DNA of 64,000 nt from Burkholderia sp. PAMC 26561 (GCF_001557535.2 NZ_CP014309.1:310001-374000); one strand, 5' to 3'. Shown: positions 49,255-59,242, numbered from the stretch's first letter. The notes: generated from the letters alone by a model not told the origin. Program-made: numbers and translations.

Positions 49255-49563
49255 ATGTATATTTCGGCGCGTAGGCGCCTTGCCGCATCCTCAGACTACT
49301 TGTTCATTGCGACTTCGACTGACGAACCGATGGATGACGGCATACTGGGCAAGTTCGTCAAAAGCGCTTTACTAGCTTCTGGGGCGACAGCGGCCGACAT
49401 CACCCCGCGAATACTCAGTAACACATACGGTCGAAGGCATATTGCATCCGGCTGTACAAATGAGCAAGTCAGCGCCCGGTTAGGACTGTCGAGCCAGCGG
49501 ACCGCGGTGCGGTTGCGTCATACGCTTGACTTCTTGAATGACGATGAGAATAGCCAATGGTAA
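49255..49563 (+). pseudogene. tyrosine recombinase C-terminal relic
   Basis: About 100 residues like the catalytic end of a recombinase: YLFIATSTDEPMDDGILG, ITPRILSNTYGRRHIASG, and VSARLGLSSQRTAVRLRHTL. The usual HxLRHT motif reads PRILSNT, so the active-site arginine is replaced. The N-terminal part is absent, replaced by the repeat unit end. Confidence 0.65.
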
Positions 49564-50043
49564 TTGGCCTTATGCCAGGAACTGAAGCTTGTGGCTGGTT
49601 TCTGCAAGTTGGGTGCCATTGCCCAAGCCTGTCTCGAAAAATTCGCATCAATTCAACGCAGGGTCGAGCATATTTAATATTTACCGATACATGCGGCAAC
49701 GGATTTTTCCGCTTCAAATTTATCCTTACACCACCGCCGTTTCCGGGGCCCCGAGGACGTATGGTGATTGTTAGGAATTTATTAGGGTAACCGATAAATA
49801 ATGTAAAGCTAAGCGTGGCAGCTTTGGTCGCTACTAGCGCATGTCTCGGACATCAGGTGGTTCTTTGCATATAGCTCGCAATCGTGGGTCGACCTTATTA
49901 CAAGCAGCATAAACTAAAACGCGTTAATCAACTTGACAGCTAGTCGACAGGCCCTAAACGATTGCGACTTTGACTATGTCTACCTTCCAATTAGTTCTCT
50001 CCGAAATGAAAATTTTATTCAAAGGATAGGCAATTGATCTCAT
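49564..50043. other. AT-rich intergenic region
   Basis: About 480 bases, increasingly AT-rich toward 50040. No gene recognised. It ends at the promoter-like stretch of the candidate small RNA. Confidence 0.45.
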
Positions 50044-50077
50044 TTTACTAAGAGATCTAATGTGTTATGCTGGAGGC

Positions 50078-50152
50078 CTCTCAGGTTCTGGTAACCGCCC
50101 TCGGAAGGCATCAGAACCATTAGCCGACGTCGTTAAGACGCCGGCTTTTTTT
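50078..50152 (+). ncRNA. candidate small structured RNA with terminator
   Basis: A promoter-like pair (TTTACT at 50044 and TATGCT at 50066, 16 bases apart; TTGATC at 50034 and TCTAAT at 50056 is an alternative) leads into a roughly 75-base segment. It has a 9-pair stem GGTTCTGGT / ATCAGAACC (50084-50092 with 50110-50118) capped by a GC-rich loop. It ends at a hairpin plus T-run. No open frame fits. Conservation of pairing in relatives would decide whether it is an RNA gene or the leader of something else. Confidence 0.5.
50121..50152 (+). terminator. intrinsic terminator of the candidate RNA
   Basis: AGCCGACGTC and GACGCCGGCT pair around GTTAA with one mismatch, followed by seven T. A standard rho-independent terminator reading on the plus strand. 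LuxR lies convergent beyond it. Confidence 0.75.
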
Positions 50153-50271
50153 CGCCCTAAGATTGCGGTTCGTCGCGGGATTAGCCGCAGGTAACACCCG
50201 CATGGCTTGAGCTATCTGGCAACAAGTCAGTGAGTTGCCTTCGAGCCGGTCGATTGGATTCGATGCTAGAA

Positions 50272-51039
50272 CTAGTCATCATTATTGAGCATGACAGCCC
50301 GGATAAGGGCGGAGCGATTCCCCACCCCCAGCTTCTGGAACGACCGGTCGACATGTGTGCGAACCGTTGCGTAGGAGATACCAAGCTTGAACGCGATCTG
50401 CTTGTCCAGAAGGCCCTCTACAAGCAGTAATACAACCTGTTTTTCCCTAGGCGTAAGCGTGCCGAGAACGTCTTCGGCTATGAGTGCAGACATCGGTGTA
50501 GATATCAAACCTAACCCGGCTTCGACTCGAGCCCTCGATAACGCCGCTGTGAATGCGGGACGGATTAGCTCTGCAATCGCGAGTTCGTGGTCCGAGAAAT
50601 TGTCTCGCTGCTTCGCCCGCCAGATGCGGAGGTCCCCGATGTTTGTATCGCCATTCCAAGCAAAGACATCCATACCCCAATGCAAGCCATCCCGGCGAAG
50701 GAAATCATTAAAGAGCTCTGTGCGGACGAGTTCTTGTTGCGGGATGACGTCAGAAACTCGCACTGCTCGTCGGCAGTTTTGGAGGAGGGGGGTAACGGTA
50801 TCTCGATATTGGTAGTATTTTTCGTATTCGGATAGGTTATCGTCGGACATGTTTAGCGACACGCGGTTGACAAACTCTCGCTTTGTTCCGTCCCATACGT
50901 AAGACCCAAGAAAATCGGCCCGCAACAGCTCAAGCATCCGTACGCCGACTTCCTGGCGCATGATATTTTCGGGGAGCGAATCCGCTAGCACCGTGAAAAT
51001 GTCGGAGACAAGTGCGGTTTCACGACTTGATAGATACAT
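50272..51039 (-). CDS. LuxR-family transcriptional regulator
   Basis: A 255-residue regulator. The N-terminal 185 residues look GAF-like (MLELLRADFLGSYVWDG, DVFAWNGDTNIGDLRIWRA); they lack the acyl-homoserine-lactone pocket residues I would expect of a LuxR/LasR receptor. The C-terminal HTH is clear (LTPREKQVVLLLVEGL, ISYATVRTHVDRSFQKLG). It is transcribed away from the iaaM-like relic and probably once controlled it. Confidence 0.88.
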   Translation of the reverse strand: MYLSSRETALVSDIFTVLADSLPENIMRQEVGVRMLELLRADFLGSYVWDGTKREFVNRVSLNMSDDNLSEYEKYYQYRDTVTPLLQNCRRAVRVSDVIPQQELVRTELFNDFLRRDGLHWGMDVFAWNGDTNIGDLRIWRAKQRDNFSDHELAIAELIRPAFTAALSRARVEAGLGLISTPMSALIAEDVLGTLTPREKQVVLLLVEGLLDKQIAFKLGISYATVRTHVDRSFQKLGVGNRSALIRAVMLNNDD

Positions 51040-51210
51040 AGTGGCTCAGCGCTTGTCGCAAATGCATCAGAAAGGAGGGAGATGATACGGTCTAATAGCC
51101 GCCTCAGCGTCCAACAGCCTACACATTCCAAAATCAGTATTCAAGTCTGTTCTGCATGTTGCCGTTAAACGTTTGCACGCTTAATAAACCACTGCCTTCA
51201 CACGGATTTT

Positions 51211-52957
51211 ATGGCGATCATTCCAAATCTGCGGCGCCATGTTGGCGCACCGGCTGCTGCGACCGGTCGAACTACCGCACCATCGAGCTTTGGCTATATC
51301 GATAACCTGTTCGACTACGGTGCTTATCTGGAGGGCCTACCGAATGCCCTTGGCACCGCACCCACTGCCAGTCCGCAAACAACAATTGCAATTATCGGAG
51401 GTGGAATTGCTGGACTTGTCGCGGCGTATGAACTGCTACGGGCAGGAATTTAAAACGTTGTCATCTATGAGGCTTCTAACCGGATTGGCGGACGCACATG
51501 GAGCGCAACTTTTCCTAGCCAACCACCCCAGTATCTGGCCGAACTAGGCGCGATGCGCTTTCCGCCAAGCGAATATAGCCTGTTCCACTATCTTGACCAA
51601 TTTGACTTTGAAGCGACATCGAGTTTTCCAGACCCAGGTAGCGTGCTGACCACTTTGGGCTATCAGGGGCAGACTTATGTGTGGGAAGCTGGCGCAAAGC
51701 ACCTGAGATGTTCGAGACGGTAAATGACGGGTGGCATGCCTTCATTGAAAACGGATATGCGCCGACAGTTGCCCCTGCGGTGCTTGCCCCGGTGCTATCA
51801 CGGGACTGCTTCGAAGTGGGCAAACGGATGCGGCCCAGGCCGCCTGGCAAGCTTATATAAACGCGTTTGGCAGTGACAGCTTCTACACAGCGCTGCGAGA
51901 GATTTTCGGCAGCGCCAACCCACCTGGTGGGAAGCAGTGGCGATTTCCAGACGACTACGATCTTTTTGGCGCGCTCGGCGTCGGGTCTGGGGGACTTGGC
52001 CCAATGTATCCGGTCGCGTTTTTGGAAATCGTTCGTTTGATAGTCGACGAGCTTGAAACGAATCAGTTGTTTATCCCAGGTGGGATCGAATCGCTAGCAC
52101 GAGCGTTTTCTGCACAGGTATTCAACGGCCAAACAATTGCCCAATGGGTCGTGACCCGAGCTGTTGCGAAAGTGGCTCGCGCGTCCGACGGCGTTATGTT
52201 GACATTGGGAGACGAATCTGAAACGTTTGTGGATCGCGTCATTGTGACGGCAAGCACGCGGGCAATGCAGATTGACATGGCGCTGAGCGCGCCTGGTTCG
52301 GTCCTAACGGCCCAGCAATGTTCGGCTATTGACGATGTGCACTTGACGAGCTCGTCCAAAGTATTTGTCATGACCGAGCGGAAATTTTGACTCGACAAAC
52401 AGCTTCCCGTCAACATACAAACAGACACGATGGTCCGTGGCGTGTACTGCCTCGACTACGCACCAAAAGATCCCAACTCGCCCGGCATCGTCTTGTTGAG
52501 TTATGCCTGGGAGGACGACGCGGTTAAGCAGCTCGCGCTTGGCGACAACAAACGGCGTGTGCAGCGCCTCGTAGCTGATCTTGCCCAGACGAACGCCGCT
52601 TTCGCGAGTTGTGTCGTTCCGCTCGCAGGCGATTATGAGAACAATGTGCACATTATCGATTGGGATACTGAGCAAGGCTACTACGGGGCGTTCAAGCTAA
52701 ATTACGCAAACGGAGATGCGCAGACCCAGCAGTTGTTTTTTCAGTTCCAGGGTAGCCGGGCTCCTGCTACAGACCCATTCATCTACCTCGCTGGCGATAG
52801 CTGCTCATTTACAGGCGGGTGGGTCGAGGGGGCTCTGCAGACGGGAATCAACGCTGTTTGTGCGACGTTGCGCAGCGTGAGCGGATCCTTGTTTGGGTCG
52901 AGCAACCCACTGGACAACATGAACCCGAAGTACTTTTACGGTGGTGTGGAAAAATAG
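51211..52957 (+). pseudogene. iaaM: tryptophan 2-monooxygenase (iaaM-like), inactivated
   Basis: Across several frames the whole length matches plant-associated tryptophan 2-monooxygenase: DNLFDYGAYL, then IAIIGGGIAGLVAAYELLRA (FAD site), YLAELGAMRFPPS, FPDPGSV, DDYDLFGALGVGSGGLGP, FIPGGIESLA, RVIVTASTRAMQ, VRGVYCLDY and YLAGDSCSFTGGWVEGA. That enzyme turns tryptophan to indole-3-acetamide, the first step of the auxin route. The gene has TAA at 51451, frameshifts near 51700 and 51830, and TGA at 52388 where tryptophan is expected. No iaaH follows. The ATG at 51211 is the first in frame. Confidence 0.85.
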
Positions 52958-52999
52958 ATCTCGCCAATATTTGACCCACGGTTGGAACTTGCCACAAAA

Positions 53000-53024
53000 A
53001 AAGGCCCGCTTAACGCGGGCCTTT
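53000..53024. terminator. bidirectional hairpin terminator
   Basis: AAAGGCCCGC and GCGGGCCTTT form a perfect 10-pair stem around TTAAC, preceded by an A-run and ending in a short T-run. It lies just after the iaaM-like relic. Confidence 0.8.
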
Positions 53025-53288
53025 GGTCTCTCAAGTTCTGCCGAAGCCCTCGGATAACTTAATTTTGGGGGCGTCCCGCGCACGCCGGTTATTTTTTTCG
53101 GTCGCGGTCAAAATGTAGCTGATTTCGTAAGGGCGGGCATCCCCAATAAAGGGGATACGCCGGTAGAATGATTGGGCTACTAGCGACGCAACATATCTAC
53201 GCAACGACGAAAGCCTGCGCAATCCGCCGCCGCCGAAACGATTGACGCATTTCTTGGAGCCGTGACGGACGCGGTAGTTAATGTAATG
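53025..53288. other. short relic-bearing gap
   Basis: No gene recognised. An inverted pair CCCCAATAAAGGGG lies near 53140. It leads into the dioxygenase relic. Confidence 0.35.
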
Positions 53289-53459
53289 GATCCGTGGGGA
53301 TCGTTCTCAGAATAGTCCGCAGATATCGACTTTGTTAGTGCCGGGCACACGTGGCCAGCAGGAGACTTCTCGCCGGAGGATTCGCTTTGTTTGTGGGGGC
53401 CGGAAGTGCCGCCATATTTTATATACAACACGGAGGCCGAAAACCGACCGCAACCATGA
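53289..53459 (+). pseudogene. VOC/extradiol-dioxygenase C-terminal relic
   Basis: The translation DPWGSFSE-stop-SADIDFVSAG then FSPEDSLCLWGPEVP matches the end of the gene at 61271-62212 (DPWGSYAEYSFDIDF, LPEDSLYVWGPAVPEDF). A TAG sits right after the metal-ligand glutamate. Only the last 50 residues survive. It is a second, lost copy of the dioxygenase-like gene, 8 kb upstream of the intact one. Confidence 0.8.
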
Positions 53460-54088
53460 TTTGAACTTGATTCAAAATTCAAGATGGCGGCTGTATTCCC
53501 GCCATGCTAAGCAGTGAAAAGCCGCTGGGATCGGTGCCCAGAATCGTAATTTTTTATCGTCACTACTTAAACAATTATGAGCCTTCGGCCGCCTGGCCCG
53601 TCACAGCGCGATCTCTATGTAAAGCTCATCGCCTGTGATGGCCGGCCAGGCCGCCGACGTCGGCTGAATCACCAGTTCATATACTGCAAGGCGGCCGGCC
53701 GACCCAGCTCGATGAGATGATTCCAGTCGGCACTGATGCAAACTTCGCGAAGCCTCATTTCGCTTGCGCAAAGGCGCAAACGCTCGTAGCGTCCGACCTG
53801 CTTCACAAGATGGCACCGTAACCGTACCTGCTCCCCGCCCCGATGTCCTACCTTGCTGATAAGGCAAACCGAGGAGGCAGATCGGCGAGTCAAAGCAGTC
53901 GGCGAGCGCGCGAGATGAGATTCGGCAGGAATGCACACGTTGCTTGAGCTCTGGCAAGCGCGAGCCCGCTGGCCCGTTCGCTTTGCCAAGCGCAGGCTGT
54001 GTACCCAAGGCTTCGTTTGGTTTCGGTCGCCTGGCACGCTACGCTTGTGCAAAGCGTATCTGCGCTTGCCAGGGGGACGGTGAAAAGA
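53460..54088. other. region without a recognisable gene
   Basis: About 630 bases. Two overlapping minus-strand frames (53601-54008 and 53669-54052) look like pieces of one degraded coding sequence, with a fairly regular tail (LAVYELVIQPTSAAWPAITG), but I do not recognise it. Confidence 0.35.
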
Positions 54089-54514
54089 CTATCGCGACCA
54101 AGCCGTCGGCGCAGGCACTTCGCACGGTCCCTTTACACCGACGCTTGTGAAATCTCCCGGGCCAACAACCTCAAGATATTCCATATCTTCAGAATAGTCG
54201 AATAGGAAGTGCCGGATACCTGGTGCCTGATGCACGCAGTCGCCGACTGAGACCAAGGTCTGCTTGTCCTCATACATGAAACGCGCCCAGCCCTTTAACA
54301 TCAGCACGATGTGAAACTGGGCTTCATGAATGTGCCAGCCGGTGCCTGCCTCGGGCGCGTTCTTCGCTTTGACGAGTTGGGCAATTACCTTTCCTCCCGT
54401 CGCTTGCAAAATACCGAGATCACGGTAAGCGAAGAAGTCGCGCAGGCCGTCGCTACGGAAATGTGTGTCGCCTGGTTTGACGTGAGAGAAGCGAGTCTTG
54501 AGTTCTGTGGTCAT
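54089..54514 (-). CDS. cupin-domain protein
   Basis: A 141-residue single-domain cupin. The metal-binding signature is WHIHEAQFHIVLMLKG (HxH, then the E/Q positions), with a second motif VGDCVHQAPGIRHFLFDY. I place the start at 54514 (MTTELKTRF); the frame is open to 54595. Cupins of this size include sugar- and aromatic-handling enzymes; no more precise role is visible. It lies alone between relics and the TetR gene. Confidence 0.82.
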   Translation of the reverse strand: MTTELKTRFSHVKPGDTHFRSDGLRDFFAYRDLGILQATGGKVIAQLVKAKNAPEAGTGWHIHEAQFHIVLMLKGWARFMYEDKQTLVSVGDCVHQAPGIRHFLFDYSEDMEYLEVVGPGDFTSVGVKGPCEVPAPTAWSR

Positions 54515-54599
54515 TGCATGCTCGTGTGCGTTGAAGTGATATTGGCTTTCCCTGAATGTAGTGTAGATTTGTGTCGCAAGCTCAACAATACGCAAAATT

Positions 54600-55154
54600 G
54601 CGTATTCGCTATTACACTCGGGTCACCGACCATAGGACGTTGAAAATCTTGCTGTTGTTTCGAGATGCTAATGATCCTTTCCAACGCCGGCGCACGGGAA
54701 TACATCTGTTTTTGATGCGAGTCGAAATAAATAGGTGCGACTACGAAACAGTGTAGCAATGCTATATCGTCGATGTCGAGGAGCGGATTCGATCTTGAGA
54801 CGCGCGAGTCCTGATCCTGGCCTCAACGGCGTTGACGTTTCACCGCAAACCGCATGGGGTCCATTTTCCGATAGGTTTACATAACCAAAAGTCTTCCGTA
54901 AAGCGTGGTCACAACGATAGGCAATCCTCCACTCTGATCAGTATTGGCAATAGTGATGCCGTCAACATCCGTCAGCCAATGCTAGGTGCCGGGCGTTCTG
55001 AGGCCGTAATTTAATTGGGGAGGCTATCGCCGCCACCGACCACGCGAAGCGCAGCGCGGGCAACGTCTGTCCCTTTTAACTATGCCAGTTCAAACCCACC
55101 GGCGTTCTATGTGTCGCCTTACGTTTTTGAGCCACGTCTGTGTAGCCGGATCTA
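54600..55154. other. region without a recognisable gene
   Basis: About 550 bases between the cupin and the TetR gene, with scattered short frames only. It must contain the cupin promoter. Nothing else seen. Confidence 0.4.
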
Positions 55155-55889
55155 TCAAAATAGATCATGCCGTACAGCGACGTTTGCGTGGCCCGCCCAT
55201 GCCGGCCTCGTTGCTTTCAAATTTCCGTTTAGCCAGTCCTTCAAATAAAGTTTGGAGAAATCTGCGCCCTTGTCGCGAAGTTCTTCTTTGCATCCCAGGC
55301 TCGCGAGCGCCATGCGCACCGAATTGTCGATGTAACGGCCAGGCTGATTCACCCCGATCCGTAAGGCCTGAATTCCGTGAGCCGACGCACCTTTCAAGAA
55401 ATCTGCGGCAACCTCGACATCGTCGAAGTTGAACTGGCCTTGCGTTTTCCCATGCTCAAGGTCACGCGACATAAATTGCGCGACAAGGGAGTCTTCCGCC
55501 CAGGCCGCTGTGCGAGTAACAAACCCGGCCCATTTGCGATCGAGCAATGCACGAATGAGGAAAAGCCGGAAGCCGACCGAAAATCGCTGCCATGGCTCGG
55601 TTAGTACGTTGTACACCGGCAAAATTTCGGTGGTCATCTGATTGCTCAAATCTTGGCCGATCACAATCAGAACTTCGTCAAGCGAGTTGAAATAATTATA
55701 GAAGGTCCCCCGCGATACCTTTGCCTCGCTGATCACATCATCGATTACCGGGGTTGCGTTCTCACTGTTTCCGTAGACCCGCATCGTTGCATCAATGAGT
55801 CGTGTGCGCATTAGCATGCGCTTTTTCTCCGCGACAACGATTCGGTGGTCACGGGCGGGCTGTTTCAATGCCTCGGCGGGTTTTCGCAT
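55155..55889 (-). CDS. TetR-family repressor
   Basis: A 244-residue TetR protein, with an unusually long basic N-terminus before the helix-turn-helix (IDDVISEAKVSRGTFYNYF). The C-terminal ligand domain is typical in size (GFRLFLIRALLDRKWAGF). It is divergent from the monooxygenase gene across a 294-base gap and is the natural repressor of the catabolic cluster. GAGGAAG precedes the ATG. Confidence 0.9.
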   Translation of the reverse strand: MRKPAEALKQPARDHRIVVAEKKRMLMRTRLIDATMRVYGNSENATPVIDDVISEAKVSRGTFYNYFNSLDEVLIVIGQDLSNQMTTEILPVYNVLTEPWQRFSVGFRLFLIRALLDRKWAGFVTRTAAWAEDSLVAQFMSRDLEHGKTQGQFNFDDVEVAADFLKGASAHGIQALRIGVNQPGRYIDNSVRMALASLGCKEELRDKGADFSKLYLKDWLNGNLKATRPAWAGHANVAVRHDLF

Positions 55890-55905
55890 TTGGGTTCTTC
55901 CTCAA

Positions 55906-56032
55906 AATGACATTTTATCATAATGACACGGCGTCGCGATAAAGCCCTGTTTGATAAGGGAAAGTACCGCCCTGAGGTTGATTGAGTTCAGACGAGAATG
56001 AGTATAGATTGAACGAATTCGTCGGAATGACA
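55906..56032. promoter_or_regulatory. candidate operator sites between tetR and the catabolic cluster
   Basis: AATGACA occurs three times (55906-55912, 55922-55928 and 56026-56032), the first two 16 bases apart. A perfect 10-base palindrome ACGAATTCGT lies at 56013-56022. The gap is the only room for promoters of both genes. Which of these, if any, TetR binds is inference. Confidence 0.4.
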
Positions 56033-56183
56033 AAAGCGTTTATTGGGCGACGAAACCAAAGCGTTATGCGCCGTAGCACATCAACGGCTCGCTTGATACG
56101 CCGCTATTCCGCTATGGAACAGCGCTGGGCAGAGGGGCCAGCCCAGCGTTACCTGCTTTAACCGAATAACCATGGAGTCTTGA

Positions 56184-57392
56184 ATGACCGCTCAACTACA
56201 AGCTGTGCCACGACAGTCTGAACCTACTTCGGACGAACTTATCGATCGGGCTCGCGCGCTCGGACCGTTGTTGTCACTGAACGCGCTGAAGTCAGAGCAA
56301 GATCGTCGGGCGCACCAAGACAACATCGATGCCATCAGCGAGGCCGGGTTGTTCCGCCTGATGGTTCCGAAACGTTTCGGGGGCTACCAACAGTCGCTCC
56401 GAACGCATCTGGACGTCACGGCAGCTCTGGCTGAATCGTGCGCTGGTACGGCATGGGTCACGGCACTCACGAATGTGTGTGCATGGTTTGTAGGCCTGTA
56501 TCCCAAGCGAGCTCAAGAAGACGTATTCGGTGCAAACCCGAACGCTCGCGTAGCGGGCGTATTTACGCCGTCCAAGGACTGCCGCAGGGTGGAAGGAGGC
56601 CTCGTTGTATCGGGGAAATGGTTCTGGTCCTCGGGTAGCTTGCATGCTGACTGGGTCACAGTGGGCGTTATGGAGCACGACAAGAATGGCGCTTACGTTG
56701 GCCAATATCTTGCGTTGCTGCCACGGTCAGACATTACGATCGATGACACCTGGTTCACAGTCGGAATGCGCGCATCCGGAAGCAACTGCGTGGTGGCAAA
56801 GGACGTATTCGTGCCCGACCACCGACTGCTCGATATCCGCGCAGCAGTCGCGAGCGACTATCCGACGGAATTTAAGGACGAAGCCGAATACCGGGGCCCA
56901 TTCGTGCCTGTCGCTGCGTTGGTTCTGGTTGGAGCGCAACTGGGCATAGGCCGCGCGGCGCTGAAGTACGTCATCGAGAAGGCTTCTCAGCGAAACATTG
57001 CCTATACGACTTTCGAAAAGCAGACCTCTTCGGTGATGTTCCAGGCGCAAATTGCAGAGGCGGCGCTGAAGATTGACACGGCCCACCTGCATGCTTACCG
57101 TGCCGCCGCAGACATTGACGACGCCGCTCAGCGGGGCGAGAAACTGGACTATTTGACTCGAGCCCGTGTGCGAGCCGATTCGGGTGTCGTAGTCACGAAC
57201 ATCACCGATGCGATCAATATTCTTGTCTCGGCGCACGGCGCTGGCACGTTCGCTGAAGGTAGTCCTCTGCAGCGGATGTGGCGAGACTCGAACACGGCCG
57301 CTCGCCATGCCGTCGTTTTACCTGCGGTGGGAATCGAGGTCTACGGAAAGGCGCTTCTGGGCGTGGAAAACACGGTAACTCCACTTGTTTGA
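56184..57392 (+). CDS. flavin-dependent monooxygenase of the acyl-CoA-dehydrogenase fold
   Basis: A 402-residue class D flavin monooxygenase, like the HsaA and HpaH/C2-type hydroxylases. It shows the dehydrogenase fold (ISEAGLFRLMVPKRFGGYQQ, ESCAGTAWVTAL, VSGKWFWSSGSLHADWVTVG) and the C-terminal helix bundle (ARVRADSGVVVTNITDAINI, GAGTFAEGSPLQRMWRD). Such enzymes hydroxylate aromatic or related substrates with reduced flavin from a separate reductase, which is the next gene. Substrate unknown. Confidence 0.9.
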   Translation: MTAQLQAVPRQSEPTSDELIDRARALGPLLSLNALKSEQDRRAHQDNIDAISEAGLFRLMVPKRFGGYQQSLRTHLDVTAALAESCAGTAWVTALTNVCAWFVGLYPKRAQEDVFGANPNARVAGVFTPSKDCRRVEGGLVVSGKWFWSSGSLHADWVTVGVMEHDKNGAYVGQYLALLPRSDITIDDTWFTVGMRASGSNCVVAKDVFVPDHRLLDIRAAVASDYPTEFKDEAEYRGPFVPVAALVLVGAQLGIGRAALKYVIEKASQRNIAYTTFEKQTSSVMFQAQIAEAALKIDTAHLHAYRAAADIDDAAQRGEKLDYLTRARVRADSGVVVTNITDAINILVSAHGAGTFAEGSPLQRMWRDSNTAARHAVVLPAVGIEVYGKALLGVENTVTPLV

Positions 57393-57419
57393 CGCCCGAC
57401 CATTCATAGGGATACCGAA

Positions 57420-57932
57420 ATGGAATTAGATAACCGATTGTTCCGCTCGGTAATGGGTTTGTTCGCCACGGGTGTGACGGTCATCACCTATGTTGCCGAG
57501 GGAAAACCCGCCGGCATGACGGCTAATGCGTTCATGTCTGTGTCGATGGAGCCGCCGCTTGTGCTTGTCTCAGTAAGGAAGCAGTCCCGGTTCAACGACA
57601 TTGTCCATTTAGGCGTGCGTTACGGCGTGAACTTCCTCGCTGAGCACCAACAGGCCGTCAGTGCGCATTTCGGCGGCAAGCGTGACGAAACGCTGAACGT
57701 GCCGTACACATTCAGTGAAGAGACACCATTGATCGTCGGAAGCCTGGCGCACATCGTCGCTAGAACAACCGCAATTCACGAGGCCGGTGACCACTTGCTT
57801 TATGTAGCGCAGATCGAAGGCCTGCAACTAGGCGAGCAACGCAAGCCCTTGGTCTTTTTCAGCGGCAAGTACAAACAAGTCGAGGCGCATGCACCTGCGG
57901 CCGGGTGGACGGTCAACAACGATTGTTGGTAA
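57420..57932 (+). CDS. flavin reductase partner of the monooxygenase
   Basis: A 170-residue flavin-reductase-like protein: FRSVMGLFATGVTVITYVAE, GMTANAFMSVSMEPPLVLVS, GVNFLAEHQ, and FSGKYKQV. It supplies reduced FMN or FAD to the upstream monooxygenase, 28 bases away. Confidence 0.92.
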   Translation: MELDNRLFRSVMGLFATGVTVITYVAEGKPAGMTANAFMSVSMEPPLVLVSVRKQSRFNDIVHLGVRYGVNFLAEHQQAVSAHFGGKRDETLNVPYTFSEETPLIVGSLAHIVARTTAIHEAGDHLLYVAQIEGLQLGEQRKPLVFFSGKYKQVEAHAPAAGWTVNNDCW

Positions 57933-57975
57933 TCCCGCACTCGCAGAAGTGCGCGGTGGGTCATTGGAGAAGACG

Positions 57976-59193
57976 ATGAATTTTAAAGTAACGCAATCTC
58001 GCACCACTACACGCACACAAGGATCGTTAAACGAACGCGCGCTCAACTTGACGAGGGAGGAGCGATCATTTCCGGATGACATGTGGCCCCGGCGGCGAGC
58101 GTTGGTTGCCGGCATGTTGGGCGCTGCAGCTTCGTCATTCGGAGCAACGGGATTCGCGTCAGAGGTTGCATCAGGTGCCGACGCCGCGAAAGAGCCGACC
58201 GCGAAAGCGAATACAGGGCGTTTCGACGTGCATGCTCACTACCTGCCCGAGCAGTACCGTGCAGCTCTTGCCGCTGCGGGTCATTCAAAACCGTCCGGCA
58301 TGCCCGGTATTCCCGCCTGGAGCGTGGAACAAGCTTTGAGAATGATGGATCGCGTGGGGATCGACGTCGCCATTCTTTCCATCTCCGCACCGGGGCTGCA
58401 TTTTGGTGACGACGCCGCTGCACGCAAGCTTGCCCGGTATGTGAACGACGAAGGTGCGAAGGCGACAAGCTCGCATCCAACACGCTTCGGCATGTTCGCC
58501 TCCATGCCACTGCCAGATATCGATGGGTCGCTTGCAGAGATCAGCTACGCGTTCGATACGTTGAATGTCGACGGCGTTGTAGTGGAAAGCAACCACAACG
58601 GGATATACCTCGGTGATAGAAAGCTCGATCCTGTCTTCGAGGAGCTCAACCGTCGGCACGCAAAGGTTTTCATCCACCCGACCAACCCGCATTGCCCATG
58701 CTGTAGCGATCCCACGGCGCTCCCGCCGATTGGATATCCATTTCCAATGCTCGAATTCATGTTCGAAACCACTCGTGCCGTCTTTAACCTGATTCTCTCG
58801 GGCACCCTGGACCGTTTTCCAAATCTGAAAATTATCGTGCCGCATGCAGGCGCTACGATTCCGGTGCTCGCCGACCGGGTCGCAGGATTGGCGCCCGCGC
58901 TCGGACTGCCTAGGCCGCTGGACAGTGCACGGTTCTACGAGACGCTTCGCGGTCTGTATTACGACCTTGCCGGCTTTCCTTTGCCACGCCAGATTTTGCC
59001 GCTTCTCGAGATCGCTGATCCCAAGCACATCATGTACGGAAGCGACTGGCCGTACACGCCTGAACCATTAGTCGCTGATCTTGCGCAAAAACTGGACGTA
59101 ACACCTCTGATGTCCGCCGCAATGCATCGTGACTTCATGCGTGACAACGCCCTTGCATTGTTTCCCCGATTTGCTCGGGGCGGAAATCAGTAG
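57976..59193 (+). CDS. amidohydrolase 2-type protein with Tat-like signal
   Basis: A 405-residue ACMSD/decarboxylase-like amidohydrolase. The N-terminus has PRRRALVAGMLGAAASSFGA, a twin-arginine-like signal, preceded by an unusually long 36-residue tail. Metal-binding motifs: HxH in DVHAHYLP, H in IVPHAGATIP and D in MYGSDWPYTPEP. It could decarboxylate or hydrolyse a ring-cleavage or ring carboxylate. GGAGAAG precedes the ATG. It is 44 bases after the reductase. Confidence 0.87.
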   Translation: MNFKVTQSRTTTRTQGSLNERALNLTREERSFPDDMWPRRRALVAGMLGAAASSFGATGFASEVASGADAAKEPTAKANTGRFDVHAHYLPEQYRAALAAAGHSKPSGMPGIPAWSVEQALRMMDRVGIDVAILSISAPGLHFGDDAAARKLARYVNDEGAKATSSHPTRFGMFASMPLPDIDGSLAEISYAFDTLNVDGVVVESNHNGIYLGDRKLDPVFEELNRRHAKVFIHPTNPHCPCCSDPTALPPIGYPFPMLEFMFETTRAVFNLILSGTLDRFPNLKIIVPHAGATIPVLADRVAGLAPALGLPRPLDSARFYETLRGLYYDLAGFPLPRQILPLLEIADPKHIMYGSDWPYTPEPLVADLAQKLDVTPLMSAAMHRDFMRDNALALFPRFARGGNQ

Positions 59194-59242
59194 CGTACCG
59201 CCGAGTGAAACGTCTAAAAACAAAAGAGAAACAGGAGACGCC

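Noticed and set aside
56184..57932. Indole-acetic-acid degradation (iac) start genes
   Set aside because: The monooxygenase/reductase pair fits the general type, but no other iac gene is present and FAH and VOC genes do not belong to that set; too weak to claim.
58285..59028. 247-residue minus-strand frame
   Set aside because: Shadow of the first amidohydrolase, with no family match of its own.
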